Positions 1-8,955 of a DNA stretch of 64,000 nt are shown here, piece after piece. The stretch is taken from NCBI GenBank assembly GCA_023388255.1, contig JAEWGO010000015.1, positions 1-64,000 on the forward strand. The letters run 5' to 3'. The notes below the pieces were generated by a model, which did not search any database, was not told the origin of the DNA, and saw only the letters and a program-made list of their open reading frames with translations. The translations under genes were made by a program, and so were the position numbers. This stretch comes from Pseudomonadota bacterium. GTDB taxonomy: Bacteria > Pseudomonadota > Gammaproteobacteria > Xanthomonadales > Rhodanobacteraceae. Numbering within the stretch: position 1 is the stretch's first letter; each line of letters opens with the position of its first letter.

Positions 1-83
1 CATCTCGAACTCGGAAGTGAAACGCAGCTGCGCCGATGGTAGTGTGGCTTAAGCCATGCAAGAGTAGGTCATCGCCAGGGGCT
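1..83 (+). rRNA. rrf: 5S ribosomal RNA, 3' portion
   Basis: The first ~83 bases match the 3' two-thirds of a proteobacterial 5S rRNA. The conserved GAACTCGGAAGTGAAACGC block, the CGCCGATGGTAGTGTGG block and the terminal AGAGTAGG...GCCAGG helix are all present. The 5' end lies outside the window, so an rRNA operon ends here. The 3' end near 83 is approximate. Two strong terminators follow directly, as expected for an rrn operon. Confidence 0.93.
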
Positions 84-89
84 TTATCA

Positions 90-127
90 GAACGCCTCCC
101 CAGGAATGGGGAGGCGTTCGCTTTTGC
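90..127 (+). terminator. rrn operon terminator 1
   Basis: An 11-bp GC-rich inverted repeat (AACGCCTCCCC / GGGGAGGCGTT) with a five-base loop is followed by CGCTTTT. This is a typical Rho-independent terminator immediately downstream of the 5S gene. Confidence 0.85.
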
Positions 128-148
128 GATTTCAATTCCGCTAACAAA

Positions 149-180
149 AGCCCCGCAAGTGAATTGCGGGGCTCTTTGTT
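149..180 (+). terminator. rrn operon terminator 2
   Basis: A second hairpin (AGCCCCGCAA / TTGCGGGGCT, loop GTGAA) is followed by CTTTGTTT. The pair forms a tandem terminator for the rRNA operon and separates it from the convergent molybdoenzyme genes. Confidence 0.85.
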
Positions 181-210
181 TGCGGATGAGAAACCGATCT
201 GGAAATGGCG

Positions 211-2436
211 CTATCCGACTTTGAACGGGAGGCTGCGCAGGCGCTTGCCAGTCAAGGCAAACAACGCATTGCCGACCGCCGGCGCGATCGGCGGCGTACC
301 GGGTTCGCCGCAGCCTCCCATCTTGTCCGTGCTTGCTACGATGTGGACCTCCATCTTCGGCGCCTCGGGCAGTCGCAGCGCCGGATAGTCGTCGAAGTTG
401 CTCTGCTCGATCTTGCCGTTCTTGAGGGTCAGCTCGCCATGCAGCGCCGCCGACAGCCCGAACACGATACCGGATTGCATCTGCGCCTCGACGGTCAGTG
501 GATTGACAACCGGTCCGCAATCGATCGCGCAGACGACGCGATGCACGCGCGGTTTGCCGTCTTCGACCGAGACTTCGGCGATCTGCGCGACATAGCTGCC
601 GAACGACTGGTGTACCGCGAGTCCCGCCGCGTGCCCCCGCGACAGCGGCTTGCCCCAGCCGAACTTCTCGGCGGCAAGATCGAGCGCACGACGCTCGCGC
701 GACTCCTTCGGCAGCAATGCGCGGCGATAGTCGAGCGGATCCTGCCTGGCCGCGTGCGCGAGCTCGTTGATGAAGCTCTCGACGACAAATGCGGTATGCG
801 AATGCCCGACCGAACGCCACCACAATACGGTGACCGGGCTGGTCGGTGAATGCAGGTCGACGCGATGTGCCGGAATCGCGGCGAGATACGGCGAATCCGC
901 CGCGCCTTCGATCGAAGTAGCGTCGATGCCGTCCTTGGTCATCGCGCCGGCGAACGGCGTGCCGGCGATGATCGATTGGCCGACGATCGTGTGCGACCAC
1001 GCAGCCGGTTTGCCGCCTTCACCAAGCGCGGCGCGCATGCGCGAAAGCCACATCGGGCGGTAGTAGCCGCCGTGCATGTCGTCCTCCCGCGTCCATATGA
1101 CCTTGACGGTTTTTCTCGACGCCTTCGCGACCTCGACCGCTTCGGCCACGAAGTCCGATTGCGGATTCGCGCGTCGACCGAAGCCGCCGCCGAGAAAAGT
1201 GGTATGGATGCGCACCTGCTTGGGCTTGAGACCGAGCAGTTTCGCGGCGGCCATCTGATCGCCGGTCTGGAACTGCGTGCCAGTCCAGACATCACAGCCA
1301 TTCTTGCCGATCTCGACCGTGCAATTGAGCGGCTCCATTGCCGCGTGTGCGAGGAAGGGGACTTCGTAGTCGGCTTCGATCGCCGTTGGCGCATGCTTCA
1401 ACGCAGCATCGACATTGCCGGCCACCTTGGCGGGCATGCCCGGAGTGGAAGCGAGCTTTCTGTACTCGTCACGCAACGAGGCTGTCGACGCGCTGGCGAA
1501 CGCGCCTTCGTCCCATTCCAGCACGAGCGCGTCGCGGCCCTGCTTGGCGGCCCAGAAGTGTTTCGCGAGCACGGCGACGCCGCTCGGCACCTGCACGACG
1601 TCGAGCACGCCGGGCGTGGCCCTGGCTTTCGCCGCATCGAACTTCTTCAGTTTCGCGCCGAACACCGGCGCGCGCGCGACCAGCGCGATTGCCATGTCCG
1701 GACGTTTCACGTCCAGTCCGAACTGGGCGTTGCCGGTGACCTTGGCCTTGCTGTCGAGGCGGCGGGTCGGCTGGCCGATGATGGTCCAGTCCTTCGCATC
1801 CTTGAGCTTCACGGCCGCAGGTGGCGGCAACTTCGCAGCGGCGGCGGCGACGTCGCCAAAGCTGATCTTCTTGGCGCCATGGATCACGTAGCCGTTCTCG
1901 ACGCGGCAATCGGCCGGTTTGGCACCGAGTTTCGTCGAGGCGCCGGTGATCAGCAGTTCGCGTGCGGTCGCACCCGCGTTGCGCAGCTGGTCGAATGATT
2001 CCCATGTGCTGGTGGAGCCGCCGGTCATCTGCATGCCGAACGCGGTATGCGCGTACTCCGGCGCGGCCGGCGCGTGCTCGACCCTGATCGTGCTCCAATC
2101 GCAGCCAAGTTCCTCGGCGACGACCATCGGGATCGAGGTCCACACGCCCTGACCCATTTCCGAATGCTTGAGCAACACGGTCACGCTGTTGTCCGGCGCG
2201 ATGTGGATGAATGCGTTCGGCGAAACCGGAGGCTTCGCGATCGGAGCCGCTTCAGCCAGCGCCCTGCGCATCGCGGTCGGGATGAAGCAGGCGACGACCA
2301 GCCCAGCGGATGCGACCGCCGCGGTCTTCAAGAAGCGGCGCCGTTGGAAGCCCTCCCCATCAAGGGAAGGGTTGGATAGGGATGGTGCGCCGGCAGGCCG
2401 CAGCACCTCGGAAAGATTCATGTCTTCACGCCACAT
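211..2436 (-). CDS. Molybdopterin-binding large subunit, isoquinoline 1-oxidoreductase type
   Basis: This is the large subunit of a xanthine-dehydrogenase-family molybdenum hydroxylase (IorB-like; aldehyde or N-heterocycle hydroxylation), about 741 aa. It has a twin-arginine motif (RRRFLK) followed by a hydrophobic segment near residue 35, so the complex is probably periplasmic. GVWTSIPMVVAEELG, MTGGSTSTW and the C-terminal GGCGEPGTPPIAPAV, with the catalytic-type Glu, are present. The start at 2436 is chosen because GGAGAG lies five bases upstream; it overlaps the small subunit stop by 11 bases. An ATG at 2421 is the alternative. The segment between the start and the Tat motif is encoded by a palindromic repeat-like sequence (2350-2386). 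The substrate cannot be told from sequence. Confidence 0.88.
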   Translation of the reverse strand: MWREDMNLSEVLRPAGAPSLSNPSLDGEGFQRRRFLKTAAVASAGLVVACFIPTAMRRALAEAAPIAKPPVSPNAFIHIAPDNSVTVLLKHSEMGQGVWTSIPMVVAEELGCDWSTIRVEHAPAAPEYAHTAFGMQMTGGSTSTWESFDQLRNAGATARELLITGASTKLGAKPADCRVENGYVIHGAKKISFGDVAAAAAKLPPPAAVKLKDAKDWTIIGQPTRRLDSKAKVTGNAQFGLDVKRPDMAIALVARAPVFGAKLKKFDAAKARATPGVLDVVQVPSGVAVLAKHFWAAKQGRDALVLEWDEGAFASASTASLRDEYRKLASTPGMPAKVAGNVDAALKHAPTAIEADYEVPFLAHAAMEPLNCTVEIGKNGCDVWTGTQFQTGDQMAAAKLLGLKPKQVRIHTTFLGGGFGRRANPQSDFVAEAVEVAKASRKTVKVIWTREDDMHGGYYRPMWLSRMRAALGEGGKPAAWSHTIVGQSIIAGTPFAGAMTKDGIDATSIEGAADSPYLAAIPAHRVDLHSPTSPVTVLWWRSVGHSHTAFVVESFINELAHAARQDPLDYRRALLPKESRERRALDLAAEKFGWGKPLSRGHAAGLAVHQSFGSYVAQIAEVSVEDGKPRVHRVVCAIDCGPVVNPLTVEAQMQSGIVFGLSAALHGELTLKNGKIEQSNFDDYPALRLPEAPKMEVHIVASTDKMGGCGEPGTPPIAPAVGNALFALTGKRLRSLPFKVG

Positions 2437-2896
2437 GGCCGCTCTCCTTCGACAGTTCGGCCGCGCGATGCACCGCCGCGCGGATGCGCTGGTAGGTGCC
2501 GCAGCGGCAAAGATTGCCGGCCATCGCCACGTCGATATCGGCATCGGTCGGCGCGGGCTTCTGCCGGATCAACGCAGCAGCAGTCATGACTTGGCCGGAC
2601 TGGCAATAGCCGCATTGCACGACATCGACTTCCTGCCATGCGCGCTGCACCGGATGGCTGCCGTCCTTCGACAGGCCCTCGATCGTGGTGATCGCCTTGC
2701 CGGCGACGGACGAGGCCGGCGTGATACAGGAACGGATCGGCTGACCGTCGACGTGCACGGTGCACGCGCCGCACAACGCCATGCCGCAGCCGAACTTGGT
2801 GCCGGTCAATCCGACCAGATCGCGCAGCACCCACAGCAGGGGCATGTCGGTCGGTGCGTCGACCTCATGCGGCTGGCCATTGACGACGAGTTTCAT
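2426..2896 (-). CDS. (2Fe-2S) small subunit of the molybdenum hydroxylase
   Basis: This 156-aa IorA-like subunit carries the two [2Fe-2S] clusters that pass electrons from the molybdenum centre. The ferredoxin-type N-terminal motif (CGMALCGACTVHVDG) and the alpha-helical second-cluster motifs (CGYCQSGQ, CRCGTYQRI) are intact, and the length is normal. It is transcribed just before the large subunit with overlapping ends, so the two are co-translated. There is no FAD subunit nearby, as is typical of the Ior-type two-subunit enzymes, which use a cytochrome-type electron acceptor. Confidence 0.92.
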   Translation of the reverse strand: MKLVVNGQPHEVDAPTDMPLLWVLRDLVGLTGTKFGCGMALCGACTVHVDGQPIRSCITPASSVAGKAITTIEGLSKDGSHPVQRAWQEVDVVQCGYCQSGQVMTAAALIRQKPAPTDADIDVAMAGNLCRCGTYQRIRAAVHRAAELSKESGHVA

Positions 2897-3015
2897 GTCG
2901 ACCTCCAGTGCTGGCTTGGACGGTCAAGGCTACTCCTCGTCCGGCTGCATCACCAACGGCGCAATGTCCGTTCATGTTCCGAAATCGCGACGCTCCCGCA
3001 TGAGGTCTTCCGCCA

Positions 3016-3615
3016 TCAACGCAGGTCGGTCGGCAGGTCGATATCACGCTCGAGCATCGGTGCGGCGACCGCCACGACGTCATTGGCGCGCGCGCGCAAC
3101 AATTCGCGTGCGCCGATATCGCCGCTCAATGCCGCCACGTCTTCGAACCATGCGCGCGGCAACAAAGCCGGTACGCCGAGCACGCCGGCATAGGCGCTTG
3201 CGACCGCTCGCGCCGGCGCGGGTCGCCATGCGTCGCGCAACGCGAGCAGATGCGCCGCGTCCAGCCCCGGCTGGTCCGTCAAGGCAATCAACGCGCCGGT
3301 ACAACGCACATCAAGTACCGCCGTACCGGCGCGCAGCGAAGCCGACAAACCGCTCGCATGGTTGGCGGCGACGATGGTCCGCAACACCAAGCCATCGAGC
3401 GTCGCCCGCATGCGCTCGGCATCATGACCAAGCACGACGATCAGCTCACGCGGCACGGTCGCCAGCAGCGCGCGTGCGGCCCGACGCAGCAGCGTTTCGC
3501 CCTCGATCCGGACCAACTGCTTGGCGCGTCCCAATCGTGTCGATGCGCCGGCCGCCAGCAGGATCGCCGCGTGCTGCGGCAGGTCGAGTGCCGCGTCGGC
3601 ATCAGGCAACGACAT
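3016..3615 (-). CDS. MobA/MocA-like nucleotidyltransferase
   Basis: This 199-aa protein of the molybdenum cofactor cytidylyltransferase family attaches CMP (or GMP) to molybdopterin for hydroxylases of the neighbouring type. The nucleotide-binding motif LLAAGASTRLGRAKQL lies near residue 17, followed by TDQPGLD. The ATG at 3615 is chosen because homology begins there, and it overlaps xdhC by 14 bases. The context (xdhC upstream, Ior-type subunits downstream) supports a dedicated cofactor-maturation role. Confidence 0.85.
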   Translation of the reverse strand: MSLPDADAALDLPQHAAILLAAGASTRLGRAKQLVRIEGETLLRRAARALLATVPRELIVVLGHDAERMRATLDGLVLRTIVAANHASGLSASLRAGTAVLDVRCTGALIALTDQPGLDAAHLLALRDAWRPAPARAVASAYAGVLGVPALLPRAWFEDVAALSGDIGARELLRARANDVVAVAAPMLERDIDLPTDLR

Positions 3616-4663
3616 GGCGTGTGAACTCGTGTTGCAACTCCGCAACGATCGCCAGTGCAATCGCTTCGGCGCCCTCGCCGCCCAGCGGCAGGCCGACCGG
3701 TGCGTGCAAGCGCGGCCGCAGTTGATCCGCCACGTCGATGCCGATTTCGGCGAGCAGATCGTCGCGGCGAGCGGGCGGCCCGAGCAGGCCGACATAGTCG
3801 ACCTCGCCCTGCGCCAGATAGCTCAGGCCACGCGCGTCCAGATGGTAGTTGTGGTGCATAACCAGCGCCGCGCTGTAACGCGTGCGCCCGAGCAACATCG
3901 GCAGCGCATCCGGGCCGTCGTCGTGCATGCGGTCGATGCCGCAGTCGATGGCAAAGCGCCGCCAACGTTCGCGATGTTCGAGCAAGTCGACGCGCCAGCC
4001 GAGCAACCGCGTCAGTGCCAGCAGCGGTCGCGTTTCCGGTCCGGCGCCGAGCAGCAAAAGGTGCGGCGGCGCGGCGATCGTCAGCGTGATGCGCATTGTC
4101 GAGTCGAGTGATGCAGAACTTGGCCAACCCCGCCGATCGAAGCGATATTCGGGCTGATCCGAAGTCCGTGTTTCGACCCGCGCCTCGCCGCTACCCATCT
4201 GTCCCACGGCAGTCGCGAGTCCAAGCTGCAGGCCAGTGCCGCGCGCATCCGCATCGAGCAAGGCCGCGCGCAGCGGCGCCGCGCTCGCGGGCAGCGGCAG
4301 CAGCACCACGCGTGTCGAACCGCCGCAACCGGTGCCGGAACCGAACACGCGATCCTCGTCGCCGTTGGTATCGAAGCGCACATCGGCGGCGATGCCGTTG
4401 GCCAACACCGTGCGCGCTCGCGCCTCGAGTTCGCCTTCGAGGCAGCCGCCGGACAACGCACCGGCGCGCACGCCATTCGCGTCGAGCAGGATCAGCGCAC
4501 CGGCTTTGCGATAGGTCGAACCCGCCGTTTCGACGACCACGCCGAGCACGCCATCTGTCTTGCGCGCGGCCAGTTCTTGCATCCCCGCGATCACGGCGCG
4601 ATGGCCGCCGAGGGGGAAGGCGGATTCTGCCGATGGCGTGGACGGAACGAGGTGCGCGCGCAT
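3602..4663 (-). CDS. xdhC: XdhC-family molybdenum cofactor maturation protein
   Basis: This 353-aa XdhC/CoxI-family chaperone binds and delivers sulfurated molybdenum cofactor to the hydroxylase. The N-terminal XdhC_CoxI region contains VETAGSTYRKAGALILL and GGCLEGE. The C-terminal Rossmann domain begins at HLLLLGAGPETRPLL. The ATG at 4663 is preceded by a TATCAT -10-like box on the minus strand (4692-4697), which implies a promoter for xdhC-mocA and probably the enzyme genes. No clear Shine-Dalgarno sequence is visible. Confidence 0.85.
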   Translation of the reverse strand: MRAHLVPSTPSAESAFPLGGHRAVIAGMQELAARKTDGVLGVVVETAGSTYRKAGALILLDANGVRAGALSGGCLEGELEARARTVLANGIAADVRFDTNGDEDRVFGSGTGCGGSTRVVLLPLPASAAPLRAALLDADARGTGLQLGLATAVGQMGSGEARVETRTSDQPEYRFDRRGWPSSASLDSTMRITLTIAAPPHLLLLGAGPETRPLLALTRLLGWRVDLLEHRERWRRFAIDCGIDRMHDDGPDALPMLLGRTRYSAALVMHHNYHLDARGLSYLAQGEVDYVGLLGPPARRDDLLAEIGIDVADQLRPRLHAPVGLPLGGEGAEAIALAIVAELQHEFTRHVVA

Positions 4664-4691
4664 GGACTGTTCGGATGGCGGGACTTCGCGA

Positions 4692-4697
4692 ATGATA
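4692..4697 (-). promoter_or_regulatory. Candidate -10 box of xdhC
   Basis: TATCAT on the minus strand lies 28 bases before the chosen xdhC ATG, in the short gap after the antiporter gene. No convincing -35 hexamer is visible. It is inferred from position only. Confidence 0.4.
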
Positions 4698-4736
4698 GGC
4701 CAGTCCGCCACAGGTGCCGGAGTGCGCGGCGGGAAA

Positions 4737-6515
4737 TCAGCGCGGTCCGAACAGTTTCGAGAAGCGGCCCGCAAAGCGCGCACGTCGCGCCAAAGCGCCA
4801 CTGATGCGCTCGAGCTTAAGGCCGACCTTGGCGACGCCGTCGTCGGACAGCTCGCGCGCGATCAAGGTGACCGGACCGAGCCGCACGCGGTCGCCAACCT
4901 GGATCGTGTGCTCGAACGTACGTGCGAAGTGCGCGGCCAGTGTCAGCGGCGCGTCCTTCGCACGGATCGGCAGATCGTAGAAGCCGGCGACATCGGCAAG
5001 CGGCACGTCGGCGTCGAAGCTGAACTCGCCGAACATTTCGCGCTCGGCCTCGCGGGCTTCGTCGGGGGGAGCGAACAGCCAGTCCAGCCGGTAGACGCGG
5101 CCAGGCGGTGCGAGGAAGTAGGCGTAGTCGCCAGCCGCGAGCGCACCGGCCTTCTCCAGGCCGAGAATCTCGCCGCTGCGCACGACCATCGTCAGTTGCG
5201 CCCATGAAGGCACCACGGCGCCGCCGAGGATCGATGCGTCGATCGCAACGGGGTAGCCGACCAGCTCGCGTTCGAGCGAGCCGGGAAGATCGAGCTCAAC
5301 GCGCCGGATCGCCCGATCGCGGCGCGGCAGCGCCACGTCGAGCAGGCGCGCCGCGAGCCCGAGCGTCCATCCCTGCACCAGCAGCGAGGCGATCACGACG
5401 ATGAATGCGACGTTGAACACCAATGACGCATGCGGCAGGCGCATCAACATCGGGATCGAGGCGAGGAAGATGCCGACCGCGCCGCGCAGGCCGACCCAGG
5501 CGATGAAACCGATCTCGCGCTTGCCGTAGCCGAACGGAACGAGGCAGGCCGTCACCGCGAGGGGCCGGCCGACCAGCATCAGGAACGCGGCGACGCCGAG
5601 CGCCGGCCAAAGCGCATCGTCAAGCGCGTGCGGGGTTGCCAGCAAGCCGAGCACGAGGAACATCACGATCTGGCACAGCCAGGTTCCGGCATCGAGTACG
5701 GACAGCAGATTCACGAAACCCGGCACGTTGCGATTGCCCACGACCACGCCGGCGACATAGACGGCAAGGAAGGCGCTGCCGTGAAAGGCGCCGGTCACGC
5801 CGAACACGAAGATCGCGCCGGCCAGCAGGAACAGCGCGGCAAGTCCGCCTTGCAACGGCAACCGGCGCAGGGCGCCGGCGATCGCGATGCCGCCGATGGC
5901 ACCGGCGAGCGCGCCAACGCCGAACTGGGCCAGCAGTTCGGCCGCGACCGTGCTCGCGCCGATGCCACCGGGCGCGGCGAGATATTCGGCCAAGAGCGTG
6001 GTTAGCAACACGGCGACCGGGTCATTCGCGCTCGATTCGATCTCGAGCGTCGCGCCGACGCGCGAACGCAGTTGCAGGCCGCCCGCGCGCAGCAGGAAGA
6101 AGACCGCCGCTGCATCGGTCGAGGCGACGACGGCGCCAAGCAGCAGCGATTCGACCGCATTCAGGTCCAGCAGCCAGCGTGCGGCCAATCCGGTCAGCGT
6201 CGCGGTGATGACGACGCCGACGGTCGCCAGCAGCAAGGTCGGCGCGAGCACACCGCGGAAACTCTCGCGACGCGTGCGCAAGCCGCCATCGAACAGGATG
6301 ATTGCGAGCGCGAACGAACCGATCCGATACGTTGCGGTGTAGTCGTTGAAGTGGATGCCGCCCGGACCGTCAACGCCGGCGAGCATGCCGAGTGCGAGGA
6401 ATACCAGCAGCAACGGGGCGCCGAAGCGCCGAGCGACCAGGCTCGAACCGATGCCCGCCAGCACCAGCGCCGCGGCCCCGGCGAGCAACCAGTAGGTGTG
6501 ATGGATCGCGTTCAT
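4737..6515 (-). CDS. nhaP2: Potassium/proton antiporter, NhaP2/CvrA type
   Basis: This 592-aa inner-membrane CPA1-family antiporter probably exchanges K+ for H+. The N-terminal ~390 residues hold about 12 hydrophobic segments with ALAIILFDGGLRT, VVASTDAAAVFFLL and ESSANDPVAVLL, the family's ion-binding helices. The cytoplasmic tail carries RCK_C-like (GEILGLEKAGALAAGDYAYFL) and CorC_HlyC-like regions, matching the ~580-aa CvrA layout. A TATGAT box (6524-6529) stands exactly eight bases before the ATG and there is no ribosome-binding site, which suggests a leaderless mRNA. Confidence 0.9.
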   Translation of the reverse strand: MNAIHHTYWLLAGAAALVLAGIGSSLVARRFGAPLLLVFLALGMLAGVDGPGGIHFNDYTATYRIGSFALAIILFDGGLRTRRESFRGVLAPTLLLATVGVVITATLTGLAARWLLDLNAVESLLLGAVVASTDAAAVFFLLRAGGLQLRSRVGATLEIESSANDPVAVLLTTLLAEYLAAPGGIGASTVAAELLAQFGVGALAGAIGGIAIAGALRRLPLQGGLAALFLLAGAIFVFGVTGAFHGSAFLAVYVAGVVVGNRNVPGFVNLLSVLDAGTWLCQIVMFLVLGLLATPHALDDALWPALGVAAFLMLVGRPLAVTACLVPFGYGKREIGFIAWVGLRGAVGIFLASIPMLMRLPHASLVFNVAFIVVIASLLVQGWTLGLAARLLDVALPRRDRAIRRVELDLPGSLERELVGYPVAIDASILGGAVVPSWAQLTMVVRSGEILGLEKAGALAAGDYAYFLAPPGRVYRLDWLFAPPDEAREAEREMFGEFSFDADVPLADVAGFYDLPIRAKDAPLTLAAHFARTFEHTIQVGDRVRLGPVTLIARELSDDGVAKVGLKLERISGALARRARFAGRFSKLFGPR

Positions 6516-6523
6516 CGAGTTCG

Positions 6524-6529
6524 ATCATA
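6524..6529 (-). promoter_or_regulatory. Candidate -10 box of nhaP2, leaderless spacing
   Basis: TATGAT on the minus strand has exactly eight bases between it and the ATG. Transcription starting 7-8 bases downstream would begin at or next to the start codon. No Shine-Dalgarno sequence is present. Confidence 0.45.
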
Positions 6530-6703
6530 GCCGCACGTGGTGTTCGAAGAACGCGCGTCGCTGCAATCGTGGAAGCCACTTCGCACACGGGCGGAAGTCT
6601 CACTGGCCATTCGCCCCGTCCGCATCATGCGGGTTACATCAATGGCCCCGCAATGGCAGAAGGCCGAGTTCCGGCCGATGTTCACAAGGTCGGTACCGCG
6701 CGC

Positions 6704-8206
6704 TCAGGTCGGATCGAAGCGCCGGTACTGGATCGCCTCGGACAAATGCGCGGCATCGATGCGTTCGCTTGCGGCCAAATCGGCGATCGTGCGCGCGACG
6801 CGCAGTACGCGGTGATAGGCGCGCGCGGACAGGCCAAGCCGCTCGACAGCGCGATCGAGCAGCGCATGCAGGCTCGCGTCGAGTGCGCAGTCGCGTTCGA
6901 TCTCGCGATTGCCGAGCCAGGCATTCGGTGCTCCGGCACGAGCGAGTTGGCGTGCTCTTGCATCGACCACGCGTTCGCGCACGGTGGCGCTGTCGTCGCC
7001 GCCCGCGCTGTCGCGCAGTTCCGCGTGTGGCACGCGCGGCATGTCGAGCTTGAGATCGATGCGGTCGAGCAGCGGCCCGGACAGGCGCGAGCGATAGCGG
7101 GCGATTGCGTCGGGCGTGCAGCGGCAGCGTCCTGACGGGTCACCGGCGTAGCCGCAAGGACACGGGTTCATCGTCGCGACGAGCTGGAAGCGTGCCGGGA
7201 ATTCCGCCTGGCGTGCCGCGCGCGAGATCGCGATGCGGCCCGATTCGAGCGGTTCGCGCAGGACTTCGAGCACGTGACGATCGAACTCCGGCAGTTCGTC
7301 GAGGAACAGCACGCCGTGGTGGGCGAGAGAGATCTCGCCGGGGCGGGGTACCGAACCACCGCCGACCAATGCAACCGCCGATGCGGTGTGGTGCGGTGCA
7401 CGAAACGCGCGTTTCTTCCACGAGGTGACGTCATTGTCGTGGCCGGCGACCGAGCGGACCGCGGCCAGTTCCAGCGCTTCGCGTTCTTCGAGTGGTGGCA
7501 GGATGCCGGGCAGCCGGCTCGCCAGCATCGTCTTGCCCGTCCCGGGTGGGCCGACGAGCAGCAAGTTGTGCGAACCCGCCGCGGCGATCTCGAGTGCGCG
7601 TCGCGCCTGCTGTTGTCCGCGCACGTCGGACAGATCCGGCGAATGCGCCATCGTCGCGGCCTGCGTCACATTCGCCTGCGCCGATGGCAGCGACGCTTGC
7701 CCGGCCAAGTGTGCGCATACTTCCAGCAACGAGCCTGCGATGCGCACGTCCGCGCCGCTGACGAGCGCCGCTTCGGCGCCATTGCCGCGCGGGACCACCA
7801 CCGTGCGGCCGCGGCGCACAGCCTGCAGCACCGCGGGCAAGACCCCATGCACCGCGCGCAACTCGCCGGACAGGGCCAGTTCGCCGATGAATTCGTAGTT
7901 GCCGAGTGCTTCACGCGGCACGCCGCCGTTGGCGGCGAGAATACCGAGCGCGATCGGCAGGTCGTAGCGACCTCCGTCCTTGGGCAGATCGGCCGGGGCA
8001 AGATTCACGGTCACGCGGCGCTGCGGATAGTCGAGCTGTGCATTCAAGATGGCAGCGCGGACGCGATCACGCGCTTCCTTGACGGCCGTTTCGGGCAGTC
8101 CGACGATCGAAGTTCCGGGCAACCCGCCAGACAGATGTACCTCGCACGACACCAGTGGCGCGGCAATGCCGTCCTGCGCGCGGCTGTAGACGACGGCAAG
8201 GCTCAC
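6704..8206 (-). CDS. comM: YifB/ComM family Mg-chelatase-like AAA+ ATPase
   Basis: This 500-aa hexameric helicase promotes branch migration during natural transformation. An N-terminal ChlI-type domain (AEIPEDG-like GLPGTSIVGLPETAVKEA) precedes the AAA+ core with Walker A GPPGTGKTM and Walker B GVLFLDELPEF, and then a C-terminal Mg_chelatase_C domain. The start is taken as GTG at 8206 because family members begin with an SLAVVYSRA-like sequence right after the initiator. An in-frame ATG 60 bases upstream adds a Gly-rich, unconserved leader. comF, also tied to competence, occurs later in the window. Confidence 0.9.
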   Translation of the reverse strand: MSLAVVYSRAQDGIAAPLVSCEVHLSGGLPGTSIVGLPETAVKEARDRVRAAILNAQLDYPQRRVTVNLAPADLPKDGGRYDLPIALGILAANGGVPREALGNYEFIGELALSGELRAVHGVLPAVLQAVRRGRTVVVPRGNGAEAALVSGADVRIAGSLLEVCAHLAGQASLPSAQANVTQAATMAHSPDLSDVRGQQQARRALEIAAAGSHNLLLVGPPGTGKTMLASRLPGILPPLEEREALELAAVRSVAGHDNDVTSWKKRAFRAPHHTASAVALVGGGSVPRPGEISLAHHGVLFLDELPEFDRHVLEVLREPLESGRIAISRAARQAEFPARFQLVATMNPCPCGYAGDPSGRCRCTPDAIARYRSRLSGPLLDRIDLKLDMPRVPHAELRDSAGGDDSATVRERVVDARARQLARAGAPNAWLGNREIERDCALDASLHALLDRAVERLGLSARAYHRVLRVARTIADLAASERIDAAHLSEAIQYRRFDPT

Positions 8207-8395
8207 GTGCTTGCCAATGCGACCGGAAAAGAGCCCGCCACCCCCGCCTTGGGGTGAGCTGCGCAAGGCAGCGGGCTTCCCGGGAAATCGTTGCTGGGTG
8301 TACGCATCGGTCGCGATTCCTGGCAGTGGACATACGCGCCCGCAGACGCGGCATTGGCCGCGACGGCAATCCGGATACGAGCACCGCCTGCGCGA

Positions 8396-8668
8396 CTAGT
8401 GTTTCGGCGTGGCGGTGTCGCCACCGCCGATGGCGCGCTCGAGCGCGGCGACCTGCTGTTCCAGTTGCTCGATCTTTTCGCGCGTGCGCAGCAGCACGCA
8501 GCGCTGCACATCGAATTCTTCACGCGTGACCAGGTCGAGATTGCGCAGGCCCGACTGCAATGCGCCGCGGAACGTGGCGGTCAGGTCTTCGCGCGCTTGC
8601 GCGAGCCCGGGCGGAACCAGCGCGGCCAGCCGCTGCGCGAGTTCGTCGATGGATTGCATCTGGATCAT
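8396..8668 (-). CDS. ubiK: UbiK-family ubiquinone biosynthesis accessory factor
   Basis: This 90-aa protein has a BMFP domain and a C-terminal coiled coil (TREKIEQLEQQVAALERAI). The N-terminal SIDELAQRLAALVP and the DLVTREEFDVQRCVLLRTRE segment are family hallmarks. It binds the UbiJ SCP2-like protein and supports the soluble ubiquinone-biosynthesis metabolon. The start at 8668 or 8659 (MQSID) cannot be separated. It lies 190 bases upstream of comM on the same strand. Confidence 0.85.
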   Translation of the reverse strand: MIQMQSIDELAQRLAALVPPGLAQAREDLTATFRGALQSGLRNLDLVTREEFDVQRCVLLRTREKIEQLEQQVAALERAIGGGDTATPKH

Positions 8669-8924
8669 CGCTCACCCCGGATGATGCATGACAAGAAGGA
8701 AAAGCGGTCGGGTCGCGCGACCTGTCCCGGTCAGCTGCGATTGATCCGCCTGCGGGTGCGAATCTTCGCACCAGACCCCGCATCCGTGGGGGCGACCGGC
8801 GGTGAACGCAATGCTTCCACCGCCGGCCGGAGCCTCCCTGCAGCGCCAGTCCCTGGCGCGTCTCCCCGCGGAAACAAGTCTAGTCCTTGCAGCGCGCGGC
8901 GCCAGACGTGGAATTCGGAATGAT

Positions 8925-8944
8925 GTGTAGGAAATCTCCTACAC
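8925..8944. promoter_or_regulatory. Perfect inverted repeat (operator candidate) before glnB
   Basis: GTGTAGG and CCTACAC arms are separated by six bases, a perfect 20-bp dyad. It covers the -35 region of the TATAGT promoter (8956-8961). It does not match the NtrC consensus (TGCACC-N5-GGTGCA). It is probably a binding site for a dimeric regulator. Confidence 0.5.
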
Positions 8945-8955
8945 GGTCGATCCGG

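Noticed and set aside
850..1998. A 382-codon plus-strand frame over the molybdoenzyme subunit
   Set aside because: It lies entirely within the conserved large-subunit gene on the other strand. No start signal or domain is visible.
8700..8890. Possible 6S RNA or other known small RNA in the ubiK-glnB gap
   Set aside because: Hairpins are present, but the closing stem and central bubble of 6S RNA could not be recognised and the neighbours (no ygfA or zapA) do not fit. Kept only as an unassigned structured region.
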